The position numbers and the translations under genes are program-made. From the NCBI GenBank assembly GCA_028687545.1, contig JAQTZZ010000003.1:107261-171260 (forward strand): 64,000 nt of DNA, read 5' to 3'. The notes under the pieces are model-generated. The model was not told the origin of the DNA. It ran no database searches and was given only the letters and a program-made list of their open reading frames with translations. The stretch is from Candidatus Wallbacteria bacterium (GTDB taxonomy: Bacteria > Muiribacteriota > JAQTZZ01). This document shows positions 50,253 through 60,316 of this stretch, piece by piece. Position 1 is the stretch's first letter. Every line of letters begins with the position of its first letter.

Positions 50253-52841
50253 ATGCTTGTAATTACCCTGGATAAAATCTCTGAATCAGATCTTCCGCTG
50301 GTCGGCTCTAAAGCTTGGAATCTTTCCAGGTTGATAAACTCCGGTTTCCCGGTCCCGGCCGGTTTCTGCATAAATACTGAGGCTTTCCTGGAAGCCGCGG
50401 GCGTGGCATTCAAAGCGCATCAGAAACTGCTGGACTCGCTGGACTCTGATTGGATGGACCACACAGAGGAACTTGATGAATTACGCCTGGAAATTGAAAC
50501 TGCCCCATTTCCGGAAAGATTGGAGCGGGAAGTCATGGCAGCCTTGGAACTGCTTGGTGCTGATTCCTATGCAGTGCGCTCCAGCGCAACAGCCGAGGAT
50601 CTTTCGGGAGCATCCTTTGCCGGGCAGTATGATACTTTTCTGAAAGTAAGGAAAAATGAACTGATCGATAAAATCCGTTCCTGCTGGGCATCACTCTTTT
50701 CAGAGCGGGCTGTAAGTTACAGGGTCATGAAAAAGATTTCTCACCTGCGGGTAGCGATGGCTGTGATCGTGCAGAAAATGGTGGACGCCAAAGCCTCAGG
50801 CGTGCTCTTTACCATAGATCCTGTCAGCGGTAAGGAACAGATCGTGATTGAGGGCAGCTGGGGCTCTGGATGTGCTGTTGTTTCAGGCTCCATTGACCCG
50901 GACAGAATCGTGCTTACCAAGACGGGAGGGGAAGTCATCGAATACCATGCCTCTGGTGCCGGAACGAAATTTCCAGCCGGCTTGGCAGAATCCTCACTCA
51001 AACCGGCTCTCTGCCTGGACGATATCCAGGTAAGAAAACTCTTTGAAATCGCCACTAAAATAGAGATCAAGCTGGGGTCTGCACAGGATCTGGAATGGGC
51101 CACGACAGAGTGTGAGGTTTTTCTGCTCCAGTCCAGGCCTGTCACCGCTGTATCAGCATATGATCCTCTCGAAGACAGGCAGATTTGGACCAACGCCAAT
51201 ACCGGGGAAGTCCTGCCTGACGTTGTCACTCCTCTCACCTGGTCCCTGGTGCAGGATTTTATCCAGAAACTGTTTGGAATGATTCTCAGGAACATCGGCT
51301 GCAGCGTAGATACTTCTAAAATTATCGGACTTGTGGCAGGCCGGGTTTATTTCAATATCAATACCATGGCTTCAATTATCAACAGCATTCCAGGCCTGAC
51401 ACGGCTGAACCTGGAAGAAGTGTTTGGCGGACAGCAGGAGCGCTTTCATCAGGAAGGACTGCTGAAACTCAACCCTGCGGACATGCCTGCAGTCAGATTT
51501 AGCCCTATCAAGGCTCTGCTGAGACTGCCGGGATTCCTTTTCTGGATGCTCAGCCAGACCGAGAAAAAATCAGTCAGCCTGCTGCATCGCATCAATAATA
51601 AATTCCAGGATTTGCAGAAGCTGAACTGGCCAGAAGCAACGGATGTCTTTCTGATCGATTTCCTGCGCAATTTCAACAGTATTCCATATCACGACACTGA
51701 CGGGATAGGAGCCGCCCTGCTTGGCATGACCTGTTTCAATCAGCTGCGCGAGTTCTGCCGCCGTTTCCTTGGAGACAACGGTGTTTTGTTCAACCGTCTG
51801 CTGTCTGCCTCAGGCGGCATCCAGTCTGCCGAATCCGGGCTGGCTCTCCTGCGGCTTTCCCGGATAGTCAAAAAGCACCCTGAGCTTGAGAAAGAGTTGA
51901 AACTGGTGAAAATCAGCGAAACAGGGCGCATCGCGAGTCTTTCAGGAGGGGCTGAGTTTCTGCTCCGCTTTGAGGACTTCATGGCAAAGCACGGGCATCA
52001 CAGCAGAGGCGAGATCGATCTTCACAACCCCCGGTGGTACGAGGAGCCTGAATTTATCCTTGACCTGATTCTGTCGTATCCACAGGAGAAAAACGGCGGA
52101 TTCTACAGGAAAGCAGCCAGAGAAAAGAAAAAGACACTCATCGAATGCCTGGAAAAGCTCAGGAATCCGGTGCTGCGGCAGATTTTCCGCATTCTCCTTC
52201 ATAAGGCAGGCTTTGGCCTGCGTTTCAGGGAAAACATCAAATCAGAGCTCGTCCGCGGTGTCGCTTACACGAGGGTTGCCGCGCTGGAACTTGGAAAACG
52301 GTTGACTGAGCGCAAGGTTTTCACGGCACAGGACGATGTTTTTTTCCTTTTCCTGACCGAACTTGAGGCACTGGTAAACGGAACCTCGCATCTGGATATT
52401 GCAGAACTTATCAGGCAGCGCAGGCTCGAATACGAGGGAAATAACAAACTGTCTCCGCCGGCAGTGGTTGTGGGAAGATTCAACCCTGCAAAAATGCAGC
52501 TGGGAAAAGTTCCCACCGGCAGAGTCCTTAAAGGGCTGGTGATCAGGCCGGGAATTGTAACAGGAAAAGCCAGGGTTATCCTGAAATCAGATCTGAAAGA
52601 ACGAGTTTTACCCGGTGAAATCCTGGTAGCGCCTTTCACTGACCCGGGCTGGGCACCATATTTCTTGAACGCGGCGGGAATCGTGATGGATCTGGGAGGC
52701 ATGCTTTCTCACGGCTGCATTGTTGCCAGGGAATACGGCATACCTACAGTGGTCAACGTCGGTCCTGCCACCAGAATCATCAAAACCGGGCAAATGATCA
52801 GGTTGGATGCGGATCATGGAATCGTGGAGATATTGGATTAG
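50253..52841 (+). CDS. rifampicin-phosphotransferase-like PEP-utilising enzyme
   Basis: An 862-residue three-part protein. The N-terminal PEP-synthase ATP-binding domain is seen in VGSKAWNLSRLINSGFPVPAGF, SYAVRSSATAEDLSGASFAGQYDTFL and SGVLFTIDPVSG. The middle (about 320-750) is helical. The C-terminal phosphohistidine domain has GGMLSHGCIVAREYGIPTV (His820). Both length and the SHG-type His motif fit rifampicin phosphotransferases, which use ATP to phosphorylate the drug; true PEP synthases have a TCHAAI-type motif. Its substrate here could differ. It does not appear to be part of a resistance cassette. Confidence 0.8.
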   Translation: MLVITLDKISESDLPLVGSKAWNLSRLINSGFPVPAGFCINTEAFLEAAGVAFKAHQKLLDSLDSDWMDHTEELDELRLEIETAPFPERLEREVMAALELLGADSYAVRSSATAEDLSGASFAGQYDTFLKVRKNELIDKIRSCWASLFSERAVSYRVMKKISHLRVAMAVIVQKMVDAKASGVLFTIDPVSGKEQIVIEGSWGSGCAVVSGSIDPDRIVLTKTGGEVIEYHASGAGTKFPAGLAESSLKPALCLDDIQVRKLFEIATKIEIKLGSAQDLEWATTECEVFLLQSRPVTAVSAYDPLEDRQIWTNANTGEVLPDVVTPLTWSLVQDFIQKLFGMILRNIGCSVDTSKIIGLVAGRVYFNINTMASIINSIPGLTRLNLEEVFGGQQERFHQEGLLKLNPADMPAVRFSPIKALLRLPGFLFWMLSQTEKKSVSLLHRINNKFQDLQKLNWPEATDVFLIDFLRNFNSIPYHDTDGIGAALLGMTCFNQLREFCRRFLGDNGVLFNRLLSASGGIQSAESGLALLRLSRIVKKHPELEKELKLVKISETGRIASLSGGAEFLLRFEDFMAKHGHHSRGEIDLHNPRWYEEPEFILDLILSYPQEKNGGFYRKAAREKKKTLIECLEKLRNPVLRQIFRILLHKAGFGLRFRENIKSELVRGVAYTRVAALELGKRLTERKVFTAQDDVFFLFLTELEALVNGTSHLDIAELIRQRRLEYEGNNKLSPPAVVVGRFNPAKMQLGKVPTGRVLKGLVIRPGIVTGKARVILKSDLKERVLPGEILVAPFTDPGWAPYFLNAAGIVMDLGGMLSHGCIVAREYGIPTVVNVGPATRIIKTGQMIRLDADHGIVEILD

Positions 52842-53773
52842 ACTGCCTGCCAGGTATGACGCAGATGCAGAACCGGCGGGGGATCTCCCCTGAACTGCCA
52901 GAGCTGTGATGCTGGGCCGATGAAGCTCGCCATGAACCAGAGCGTATGAATCGGGTTCAGCATGAAATGCCTGAACAGAGCTTTGTTGAAGCGCAGGTTG
53001 TGAAGGTAAACCCTGCTGAATTTCCGGTACCATTCTTCAGTGGTAAAGCGATAGTCTAGAGTACCATCTGCCTCGTGCAGCATGTCGAAAACTCCACTGG
53101 CGCAATGTTTCAGTTGCCCTTCTTTCGGGTAGTATCCACCGTAACCGCGATGCAGGATTGAAAAATTGAGACCGGTTTTATCAAAGATCTGCAGGAGAGG
53201 GTTATTCAGGAATTTTTCCGGCGGAACCGGAATCCCGCGGAAATGGATGGCTGTGGTGACCAGCTTCCTGCATGCGGAAGCGGGATTCAGCAGGCTAAAA
53301 AAAATTCTGAACATGCTCTGATAAATCGAGTCCTGCAGTCCTGCCGCAGCATCTTCGGGCTGGCAGAAATGCTCCAGCGCTCCATTCGCGATGATTCCGT
53401 CGAATCTTCCTTTCCAGTCTGAAGGAAGATTTTTATAATTTACGAGCAGCACTTCCAGACCCTGGGCGCGGCACCTGATCCACTGATCCTCTGAAATGGT
53501 GATGCCTGTTGCATTTACACCCCTGCCGCGTGCCACTTTCAGAAGAGTGCCGAGTCCGCAGCCGACTTCCAGCAGTTTGAAACCTGGTCCTGCGCCGAGT
53601 TCGTCCAGCAGATACTCATGCTGCCGCTTTTGAGCGATGCAGTAATCTTCGTCCGGGTTTCCATTGTAGATCCCCTCTGTGTAATCTTCGATCCCGGCCA
53701 AACTGGAAATGCCTGTGATGCTGTAACAGAGGCGGACTTTCCTGGGTGCAATGAAATTATCTTTTATTTTCAT
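52838..53773 (-). CDS. CFA-synthase-like SAM methyltransferase
   Basis: A 311-residue class I methyltransferase of the cyclopropane-fatty-acid synthase group. It has Y.EGIYNGNPDEDYCIAQKRQ, motif I LLEVGCGLGTLLKVA, GITISEDQW and FDGIIANGALEHFCQPE. Likely substrates are lipids or natural-product intermediates. It lies 115 bases past the radical SAM operon on the same strand and may be read with it. Its end overlaps the convergent PEP-utilising gene by four bases. Confidence 0.83.
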   Translation of the reverse strand: MKIKDNFIAPRKVRLCYSITGISSLAGIEDYTEGIYNGNPDEDYCIAQKRQHEYLLDELGAGPGFKLLEVGCGLGTLLKVARGRGVNATGITISEDQWIRCRAQGLEVLLVNYKNLPSDWKGRFDGIIANGALEHFCQPEDAAAGLQDSIYQSMFRIFFSLLNPASACRKLVTTAIHFRGIPVPPEKFLNNPLLQIFDKTGLNFSILHRGYGGYYPKEGQLKHCASGVFDMLHEADGTLDYRFTTEEWYRKFSRVYLHNLRFNKALFRHFMLNPIHTLWFMASFIGPASQLWQFRGDPPPVLHLRHTWQAV

Positions 53774-53888
53774 CTTCTACTCGAAATATTTCAGGTTTGA
53801 GTAAAACTTCTCCAGCTTATCAGAAACAGCTAGTCCCGTCCAGAGGGTCGGAAACTTTATCTTCAGCGCAGATTGAGATGAATATGAG

Positions 53889-56800
53889 CTAAGAAATGTA
53901 TTTCAAATACTTCTGGATCTCATCGCCCGACAGCCTGTGATTGGGCTGATTCGGACAGTTTTTGCAGAGCGGCAGCCGGTCGAACTGTGAGTTGAGATGG
54001 CAAAGCCGTTGCTGCTTGAGTTCCTCTGACTCCCAGAGATCCAGAAGACTCTTGTCCCAGACAGAGCCGATCGCATTGGCTGCGCCGAAATCGCGGCAGC
54101 AGGCCGAAACTTGGCCGTCCCAGCGCACTCCCAGGTTTTCGAACAGGCCTACACATGGACGGCGGACTGGAGCTTCAGTTCCTGCGGCCGCAGGCAGGCA
54201 TTCGTCGTTTGTGACTGGTTTCTGCACTTTTTCTTCGATCAGTTTGAGATCAATCAGGGTTCTCCTGTGCAGTTCATCATAGCCTGGCTGATCGGAAAAT
54301 TTCGCCGCAGTGGTGCGTTTTATGAAAATGGAATCGCTTTTCGGAGGTACGAAATCATCATAGACCAGTGCCGGTTCAGGCAATCCGAGCGAGCGGAAGA
54401 ATTCATTCCAGCGGGTGATGAAAGAGGCAGCTTCGCGGTGATTTTCCGTCATTACCAGGAACTGCAGATTGACTGTGGGAAGAAAACTGGAATGCAGTTT
54501 TCTCATCTTCAGAAATTCCCGGATGTTGCCCTCTGCTGTTCCGAGTTCTCCGCCCACGCGGATTTTAGCGTATGTTTCAGGTGAACTTGCGTCCAGGGAG
54601 AAGGTGACTGAGCCGAACAGCCCGCTCCTCACCATGAATTCGGAAATCTCGGGGTAGAGACGCTGGGCGTTGGTGTGCAGGATCAGGCAGTTGAAGCTGC
54701 GTTTACGGCTCCTGTGGAGGTACTGGAGCATGTCGATGAAATACGGATAGATAAGGGGTTCACCATTCCAGAAGGGGAGAATCGCGTCTGCCAGCTTGAA
54801 ATCATAAGAGATGAGTTCGGAGATGATTTTCTCCAGCAGGGAAAAATTCATGATCCGCTTTTCCCTTTTATCTGCTTCAAACCCGATCGGGCACATGATG
54901 CAGCGAAGATCGCAGAAATTCGCGGTATCAAGGATCAGGAGCGGGATCGGCTTGAAAATCCCGGGTTTTTTTTTCAAAGGTTGGGATTCGGATTTTTCAA
55001 AACCTTCCAAGAGATCGAATTCCACTATGATCGGCGTTTCTGCTTCAGTACCCCCTCTTCTGAGCGGCCGATAGAAAATGCTGATGCCAAAATCCTGGCT
55101 TTCAGGGAAAAGTTTGAATTTAAGCTCGTTCTTCAGAGGGTCGATCCGCACAGTTCCCGGATTGATTTCAAAGACATATTCCTCGCCGCAGAGCGACTTC
55201 TCAGCCACCAGTTTGTTCCCGGCCAGAGTCTGGTTGAAGTACAGGTAAACCAGGCTTTTTTCCCGGTCGTGTTGTGAGGAAAGCCTGACCCTGATCCGGA
55301 TCGCTGTCACAGCTTCAACCGGAATCGGGCAGGCAAAGGAATAGTTGATTTCGCCGTGATTCTTGCCCAGGGTATGGGTATACCCCTCTTTGCAGGTGTC
55401 GTCACCATCCCAGTAATAAAGGGGCCATTCGTCAAAATAACCGTATTCCCATTGCTGGGGAGGGATTTCGATGTAATAGCGATTCCTAGCCAGATAGCTT
55501 TTCTGAGGGTTGTAATCATCGCCTGCGTATTTCACCGGCCTGCCTGTCACCTTGCGGCAGAGCTCCAGGAAAGTTTCGGGTGTGAAAGCTTCCGGAAGAT
55601 AGGTGATGTTGTCCGAGAAATACTCGTCCCAGTCGTCAGTCAGTAATCTTCCGGTTTCTTTAGCGAATTTCTCACGCAAGGCAGTACCCGGATGTGGCTG
55701 CATGATCTGAAAATCCCACCCCCCCTCAGGTTTCAGTTCCTGCACCAGCCTCAGGCTGTCCAGGGCAGTTTCTTCCGTTTCATAGGGATGTCCGACTATC
55801 ATCAGCATGGTGCCTGTAAGTCCGGTCAATTGATTCAAAGCTAAAGCCCGCCGCACATCATCAACTCTGAACTCCTTGCCGATGATGGCCAGTATATTGT
55901 CGTTTCCAGATTCAACTCCATATGAGACTTTGACACAGCCGGCTTTTTTCATCCATCTAAACATTTCCTCATCCACCATTGTGACCTTGGTATTGCACCT
56001 CCAGCGGATTTCAAGCTTCTCTTCGATTACACGAGCGCAGAACTCCATCACAAGCTTCCGGTTCACTGTGAATGCATCGTCATCGATCACGATGTTGCGC
56101 ACTCCGAAATCGCGGATGATTCCCTTGATTTCTGCGATAATGTTATCCAGCATCCGATAGCGGACCTTACGCCGCCAGAATCTTGGGGATGCGCAGAAGA
56201 TGCAGTTACCGGGGCAGCCCCTCGAAAACATAGCCATCACTGATATTTCGCCTTTCCCGTCAGCACTGAAAGCCCTGTCGTCAGGGATCAGACAATGCGT
56301 CGGTTCCAGATCGCGAGCAGGTTCAGGCAGGCTGTCGAGATTGATCAGTTCACGCTGTTCATTGACAATCACTTCACCGAGTGACCCCCGGAAAGCAAGT
56401 CCCTTTACTCGCGAGAGATCCGGCTGTGGTTTTTCGATCTCAGACAGGAATTCAGAGAGAGTCTCCTCACCTTCACCCAGCGCTACTGCATCCACAGCAG
56501 GTTCTTTCAGGATATCCCCGCAGGCCAGGGTCGCGAACGGCCCGCCGAAAATGATTTTCCGGCTGTAATCGGCCCCTTTCAGAAGTTTCGCCAGCTTGAG
56601 TCCGCAGTTCCCCTGATAAGTCATGCCTGTGATTCCCACCACATTGAAGTTATGCTCGTTGGCATAGGTGACGACCTCGTCCTCTCCAAGACCCTGCTGT
56701 GGCATGTTGATGATCTCCACCTGATAGCTTTCTCTGATCCGGGCTGCGAGATAGGCGAGGCCGAGCGTCACGGTCATCTTGTACGGGGCTTTCTCAGAGA

Positions 56801-57152
56801 CCCTGGGATTTACAAGCAGCACTTTGAGTGGTTCTTCGATCCTGCGCAGGAAAGGCCAGGCCAGTTCTTCACGTTTCAGGATATGCAGGAATTTCAGGGC
56901 CTGATTTCTGGGAAGAAAATGGTCAGGCCTGCACTTCAGGCACTTTTCAGGAAGGCCTGTTCCTGTAATCTGGGAGAGGCGCAACTTTGTGACTGCAGGC
57001 CCGTACCAGAGCTCTTCGAATCCATCCTGATTCAGATTTCCAAGTTTCAGATTGAGTGTCAGGTCATAATTGCAGACCGTCAGCGAGCCGTCGACACGCA
57101 GCATGGGCTGTCTGAAAGGAGCCAGGCAGGGACGAAGATCATTTTTCATCAT
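53889..57152 (-). CDS. SPASM domain + B12-binding radical SAM + second radical SAM/SPASM
   Basis: A 1087-residue chain with an unusual order. Residues about 1-80 form a SPASM-type Cys-rich domain (RPCLAPF, DGSLTVCNYD, LPEKCLKCRPDHF) that normally ends a protein. Residues about 105-520 are a B12-binding domain and radical SAM core (SRGCPGNCIFCAS). A beta-sandwich linker follows (about 540-720). The last 370 residues are a second radical SAM core (ANFCDLRCIMCPI) with its own SPASM (RRPCVGLFE...ACCRDFG, PLCKNCPN). The start at 57152 has GGAGG six bases upstream and overlaps the preceding gene by 14 bases. The two distinct chemistries in one protein suggest sequential modification of one substrate. 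Confidence 0.85.
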   Translation of the reverse strand: MMKNDLRPCLAPFRQPMLRVDGSLTVCNYDLTLNLKLGNLNQDGFEELWYGPAVTKLRLSQITGTGLPEKCLKCRPDHFLPRNQALKFLHILKREELAWPFLRRIEEPLKVLLVNPRVSEKAPYKMTVTLGLAYLAARIRESYQVEIINMPQQGLGEDEVVTYANEHNFNVVGITGMTYQGNCGLKLAKLLKGADYSRKIIFGGPFATLACGDILKEPAVDAVALGEGEETLSEFLSEIEKPQPDLSRVKGLAFRGSLGEVIVNEQRELINLDSLPEPARDLEPTHCLIPDDRAFSADGKGEISVMAMFSRGCPGNCIFCASPRFWRRKVRYRMLDNIIAEIKGIIRDFGVRNIVIDDDAFTVNRKLVMEFCARVIEEKLEIRWRCNTKVTMVDEEMFRWMKKAGCVKVSYGVESGNDNILAIIGKEFRVDDVRRALALNQLTGLTGTMLMIVGHPYETEETALDSLRLVQELKPEGGWDFQIMQPHPGTALREKFAKETGRLLTDDWDEYFSDNITYLPEAFTPETFLELCRKVTGRPVKYAGDDYNPQKSYLARNRYYIEIPPQQWEYGYFDEWPLYYWDGDDTCKEGYTHTLGKNHGEINYSFACPIPVEAVTAIRIRVRLSSQHDREKSLVYLYFNQTLAGNKLVAEKSLCGEEYVFEINPGTVRIDPLKNELKFKLFPESQDFGISIFYRPLRRGGTEAETPIIVEFDLLEGFEKSESQPLKKKPGIFKPIPLLILDTANFCDLRCIMCPIGFEADKREKRIMNFSLLEKIISELISYDFKLADAILPFWNGEPLIYPYFIDMLQYLHRSRKRSFNCLILHTNAQRLYPEISEFMVRSGLFGSVTFSLDASSPETYAKIRVGGELGTAEGNIREFLKMRKLHSSFLPTVNLQFLVMTENHREAASFITRWNEFFRSLGLPEPALVYDDFVPPKSDSIFIKRTTAAKFSDQPGYDELHRRTLIDLKLIEEKVQKPVTNDECLPAAAGTEAPVRRPCVGLFENLGVRWDGQVSACCRDFGAANAIGSVWDKSLLDLWESEELKQQRLCHLNSQFDRLPLCKNCPNQPNHRLSGDEIQKYLKYIS

Positions 57153-57936
57153 ACCGGCCTCCACCCTGCGAAAAAACACTGCATTCAGCAGCTGACCCGA
57201 CTATCCCGCAATTAATCAGTGTGTCGGTGAAAAGATGATTGGCAGCATCCTGCAGTGCAGGTCTGTCCTGTTCAGTGAGAGGACGCAGGTTGACTCCGTT
57301 TTTCTCGGCTACCGATGAATTAACCAACAGATTGAAATCCTGACCGTGTTTTTCAAATTCGGGTTTCCAGTATTCAATAAAATCCCGAACTTCACGGAAG
57401 TTTTCACGCATCACGATCATCTGTACTGCAATCCTGGGAAATTCGGCGCTGCCCTTGATGTCCAGAAGGCGACGAATATTTCCGATGGCAGTCAGGCAGT
57501 CCCCTCCCTTTCTGATTTTCTGGTAAGTCTCAGGATTCAGGGAATCCAGTGACAGTATCAGGCAGAGCTTTAGAGCTTTTCCATGTTTCACCAGCAGGCT
57601 GGCGGTTTCTTGACTGAGGAGCAGGGCATTGGAATCCATTGTAATCAGCTTGAATTTTGGATTTTCAGCCTCACGGCAAGCCAGCAGCTGGATGAATCGC
57701 GCAAACTTTGGATGAAGGAGAGGTTCTCCTGCCCAGAAAAGGCGTAGGTCTGAGAAAGTGAGCTGAGAGCCATAGATCCCGCTGAGTATCTTCTCGAAAA
57801 CAGTCTCTTCCATAAACCTGGGAGAAAGAGGGTCCTTGTCGCGCAGTGTGCACATTCCGCACTTCAGGTTACAGGCATTGGTAAGTTCGATTGTCAGATA
57901 CGGAGACAGCAGATAATTAAGCTTCAGGTTATCCAT
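57139..57936 (-). CDS. radical SAM protein lacking its own SPASM domain
   Basis: A 265-residue protein with the cluster motif TNACNLKCGMCTL and the barrel segments LRLFWAGEPLLHPKF and LSLDSLNPETYQKIRKGGD. It ends where its siblings continue into a SPASM domain; such a domain is found in another frame at the start of the next protein. The start at 57936 overlaps the previous gene by eight bases (ATGGATAA). It may be a genuine split enzyme or the result of a frameshift near a T6 run (about 57170). Confidence 0.8.
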   Translation of the reverse strand: MDNLKLNYLLSPYLTIELTNACNLKCGMCTLRDKDPLSPRFMEETVFEKILSGIYGSQLTFSDLRLFWAGEPLLHPKFARFIQLLACREAENPKFKLITMDSNALLLSQETASLLVKHGKALKLCLILSLDSLNPETYQKIRKGGDCLTAIGNIRRLLDIKGSAEFPRIAVQMIVMRENFREVRDFIEYWKPEFEKHGQDFNLLVNSSVAEKNGVNLRPLTEQDRPALQDAANHLFTDTLINCGIVGSAAECSVFSQGGGRYDEK

Positions 57937-59128
57937 AACGCCGCCGGAGGTAATAATTCCATTCGTCCGTTCTGCCTGTTGCTGCAAGATACTGCCGGAT
58001 TTCCTCGTCGGTGATTCTGGGAGTGTCGTAGCCAGTGCAGTGCAGACATTTAGGAAATCCATCTGCAGTAATAATTTTATCGAATTCTCCCCTGATCTGG
58101 CTGAGTCTGAACTTATCCATCAGAGGACCGTGCCAGAGCTCAGTGAATGTCTTGTCCCGCAAGTTTCCCAGGCAATACTGCATGGCAGGGTCGAAGCAGC
58201 AGACCGTAAGTGTTCCGTCCCACATGATGCAGGGGCTTTTGAAGGGGGCGGAACAGACGGGACGGCTGGGAAGTGAATTGTGCTCTGTGGCTGGTGAGAC
58301 CGGAATAGCCGGTTCGGAAGTTTTCATTTCAGAATCCCAGAGATTGTCTATGGAAACAATCACTTCAATCTCATTGTTCTTTTCTTTTTTCAGACCGAAT
58401 TTCCTAGCTGTTTCCAGATAAATCCGCTCAGCCCATGCTCTTCGCTCAGGTGCCACATCAATGCGTTTGAACCAGACTACATCAGTGAGCCTTTCGGAAA
58501 AAATATTCTGAGCCAGTTTTTGGAAAAAACCGCTCTTCTTCTTCAGGGAAATGACCCTCTCTTTCCAGTAATTCTGGAATTCCAGAGCTTCTTCCCTGTT
58601 TTCATCCATGATGATGAACTGGAAGATCAAAGTCGGCTGGGTAAGTCCCGCCTGTTCGCGTTCGGCAAGCAGCGCGTTCACGTTTTCCATTGCGTTCTTG
58701 AGTTCACCACCGCGGCGGATTTTCCGGTAGGTTTCGGGCCTGATGGCATCAAGTGAGATTGTGAGGCGGGGAATTTTATCACCGCATTGAAGCAGCAGTT
58801 TGCGGTTGTCGGCATGTAGAAAGTGAGCGTTAGTATGTAAATCGATATATTCGGGCCGATTCCTGATCTTACTGTACAAGTAAGAAAGCATCGCGGGAAA
58901 GTCAGGATTCAGGAAAGGCTCTCCCAGCCAGAAAAGCTTGTAACCATAAGCAACCTTTTTTTCCGGCAGTTCGTCCACGATCTTTTTGAACTGTTCGAAA
59001 CTCATGAAGCCTTTGGCCCGTGAATGTGGGCCGGGTATGTTTTCATGGGAGCACATCACGCAATTGAGATTACAGAAATCTGTAACTTCGATCAGAATAT
59101 ACTGATCTCTGAATTCGCTTTCCCACAT
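57929..59128 (-). CDS. radical SAM/SPASM protein
   Basis: A 399-residue protein with the radical SAM cluster TDFCNLNCVMCSH, the segments KLFWLGEPFLNPDF and ISLDAIRPETYRKIRRGGE, and a complete SPASM region (VCSAPFK, GTLTVCCFD, LGNLRDKTFTELWHG, FPKCLHCTG). SPASM enzymes carry auxiliary FeS clusters and usually act on peptides. The start directly abuts the stop of the upstream gene (TAG-ATG). Confidence 0.9.
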   Translation of the reverse strand: MWESEFRDQYILIEVTDFCNLNCVMCSHENIPGPHSRAKGFMSFEQFKKIVDELPEKKVAYGYKLFWLGEPFLNPDFPAMLSYLYSKIRNRPEYIDLHTNAHFLHADNRKLLLQCGDKIPRLTISLDAIRPETYRKIRRGGELKNAMENVNALLAEREQAGLTQPTLIFQFIIMDENREEALEFQNYWKERVISLKKKSGFFQKLAQNIFSERLTDVVWFKRIDVAPERRAWAERIYLETARKFGLKKEKNNEIEVIVSIDNLWDSEMKTSEPAIPVSPATEHNSLPSRPVCSAPFKSPCIMWDGTLTVCCFDPAMQYCLGNLRDKTFTELWHGPLMDKFRLSQIRGEFDKIITADGFPKCLHCTGYDTPRITDEEIRQYLAATGRTDEWNYYLRRRYG

Positions 59129-60316
59129 CTAACCGTAGATCCTTTCGAAAAAAATTGGAATCAGTTCCGCGTGTCCTTTTCTTTTCAGGAATTCAGTGAT
59201 CTCGTCGTCTGATAACTGAGGGGAATCCAGATTGTGGCAGATCGTGCATTTAGGCATTTTATCGAATTCTCCCTTGATCTGCCAGAGCCTGTAAGAGCTG
59301 TTTTTATCGCCTTCCCAAAGGGAAAAAAGCGGCGTCTCGACTACATTTCCAATCGTAAGCTCCCTGCCTGTATCGATGCAGCAGACAGTGAGTTTCCCAT
59401 CCCAGCCGATGCTCTGGTACTTGAATGGTCCGGAACATGGTCTGCGTGCAGCCGGGCGCTCATGTTCAATATATTCCTGGGAATCGATGATGCGGCCAGT
59501 CTCAGAGTGCTTTTCAGGAGGGATCAGTCCCAGTTCCTTCGCCACATCCCTGTGGAGAGCCTCTGCGGAAGCCAGTTCACTGTTTTTAAAAGGGTTGAGC
59601 CTTTTGAAAAAAATGGTATCAATCCTCATCGGCGGGTTCCAGTCGTAATTCACTTGAAACGGGATGCCGAGTTCATTGAAGAAATCACTCCATTGTTCTA
59701 GAAACTGCCTGGCTTCATGCCTGTTCTGCTCCATCACTATGAACTGAAGATGGGCTTTAGGGAGTTTCAGACCGGTTTCATTCCGTTTACGGAAAAATCT
59801 CCGGATGTTTTCCGTGGCATTGTTGAGCTGACGGTTTCTGCGGATCTTTCCGTATGTCTCATCGCTGGCCGCATCCAGTGAAAAACTCAGGGTATCGATC
59901 GTAGCAGGGGAGTTCAGCATGACTTCAATAATTTTATCGTCCAGCAGGATCGCATTTGTATGCAGATCAATGCTTTCAAAGTGTTTCCGGCCCTGGTTGA
60001 ACTGCAGGATTTCCTTGAGGATCTCCAGAAAAGCCGGATGCAGTAATGACTCACCCAGTCCAAAAGGCAGGAGTTTTCCGATTCTTACATTTCTCTCACT
60101 TACACTCTCCAGAATTTTTCTGACAGTAGCCTGAGGCATAAATCCCTTGCGTTGACCGTAGGCTGCATTCATTGACTGTGTACACATTACACAGTTGCAG
60201 TTACAGAAATTGGTAAGTTCCACCGCCAGGATTGAGTCAGGGTAGTAATTACCGGATAATCTGGCACTCAGACGGTTAGTTGCTTCCTGCATTTTGATTT
60301 TTACCCTCTCAAGCAT
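59129..60316 (-). CDS. radical SAM/SPASM protein
   Basis: A 395-residue protein with TNFCNCNCVMCTQ, LLPFGLGESLLHPAF, FSLDAASDETYGKIRRNRQ, and a SPASM region (RRPCSGPFK, GKLTVCCIDTG, GNVVETPLFSLWEG, MPKCTICHN). It is a clear paralogue of its downstream neighbour. It overlaps the upstream giant gene by eight bases (ATGCTTGA). Confidence 0.9.
   Translation of the reverse strand: MLERVKIKMQEATNRLSARLSGNYYPDSILAVELTNFCNCNCVMCTQSMNAAYGQRKGFMPQATVRKILESVSERNVRIGKLLPFGLGESLLHPAFLEILKEILQFNQGRKHFESIDLHTNAILLDDKIIEVMLNSPATIDTLSFSLDAASDETYGKIRRNRQLNNATENIRRFFRKRNETGLKLPKAHLQFIVMEQNRHEARQFLEQWSDFFNELGIPFQVNYDWNPPMRIDTIFFKRLNPFKNSELASAEALHRDVAKELGLIPPEKHSETGRIIDSQEYIEHERPAARRPCSGPFKYQSIGWDGKLTVCCIDTGRELTIGNVVETPLFSLWEGDKNSSYRLWQIKGEFDKMPKCTICHNLDSPQLSDDEITEFLKRKGHAELIPIFFERIYG

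Noticed and set aside
53774..53888. precursor peptide for the radical SAM operon
   Set aside because: The 115-base gap holds no reading frame with a ribosome site, and no other gap in the operon is long enough.
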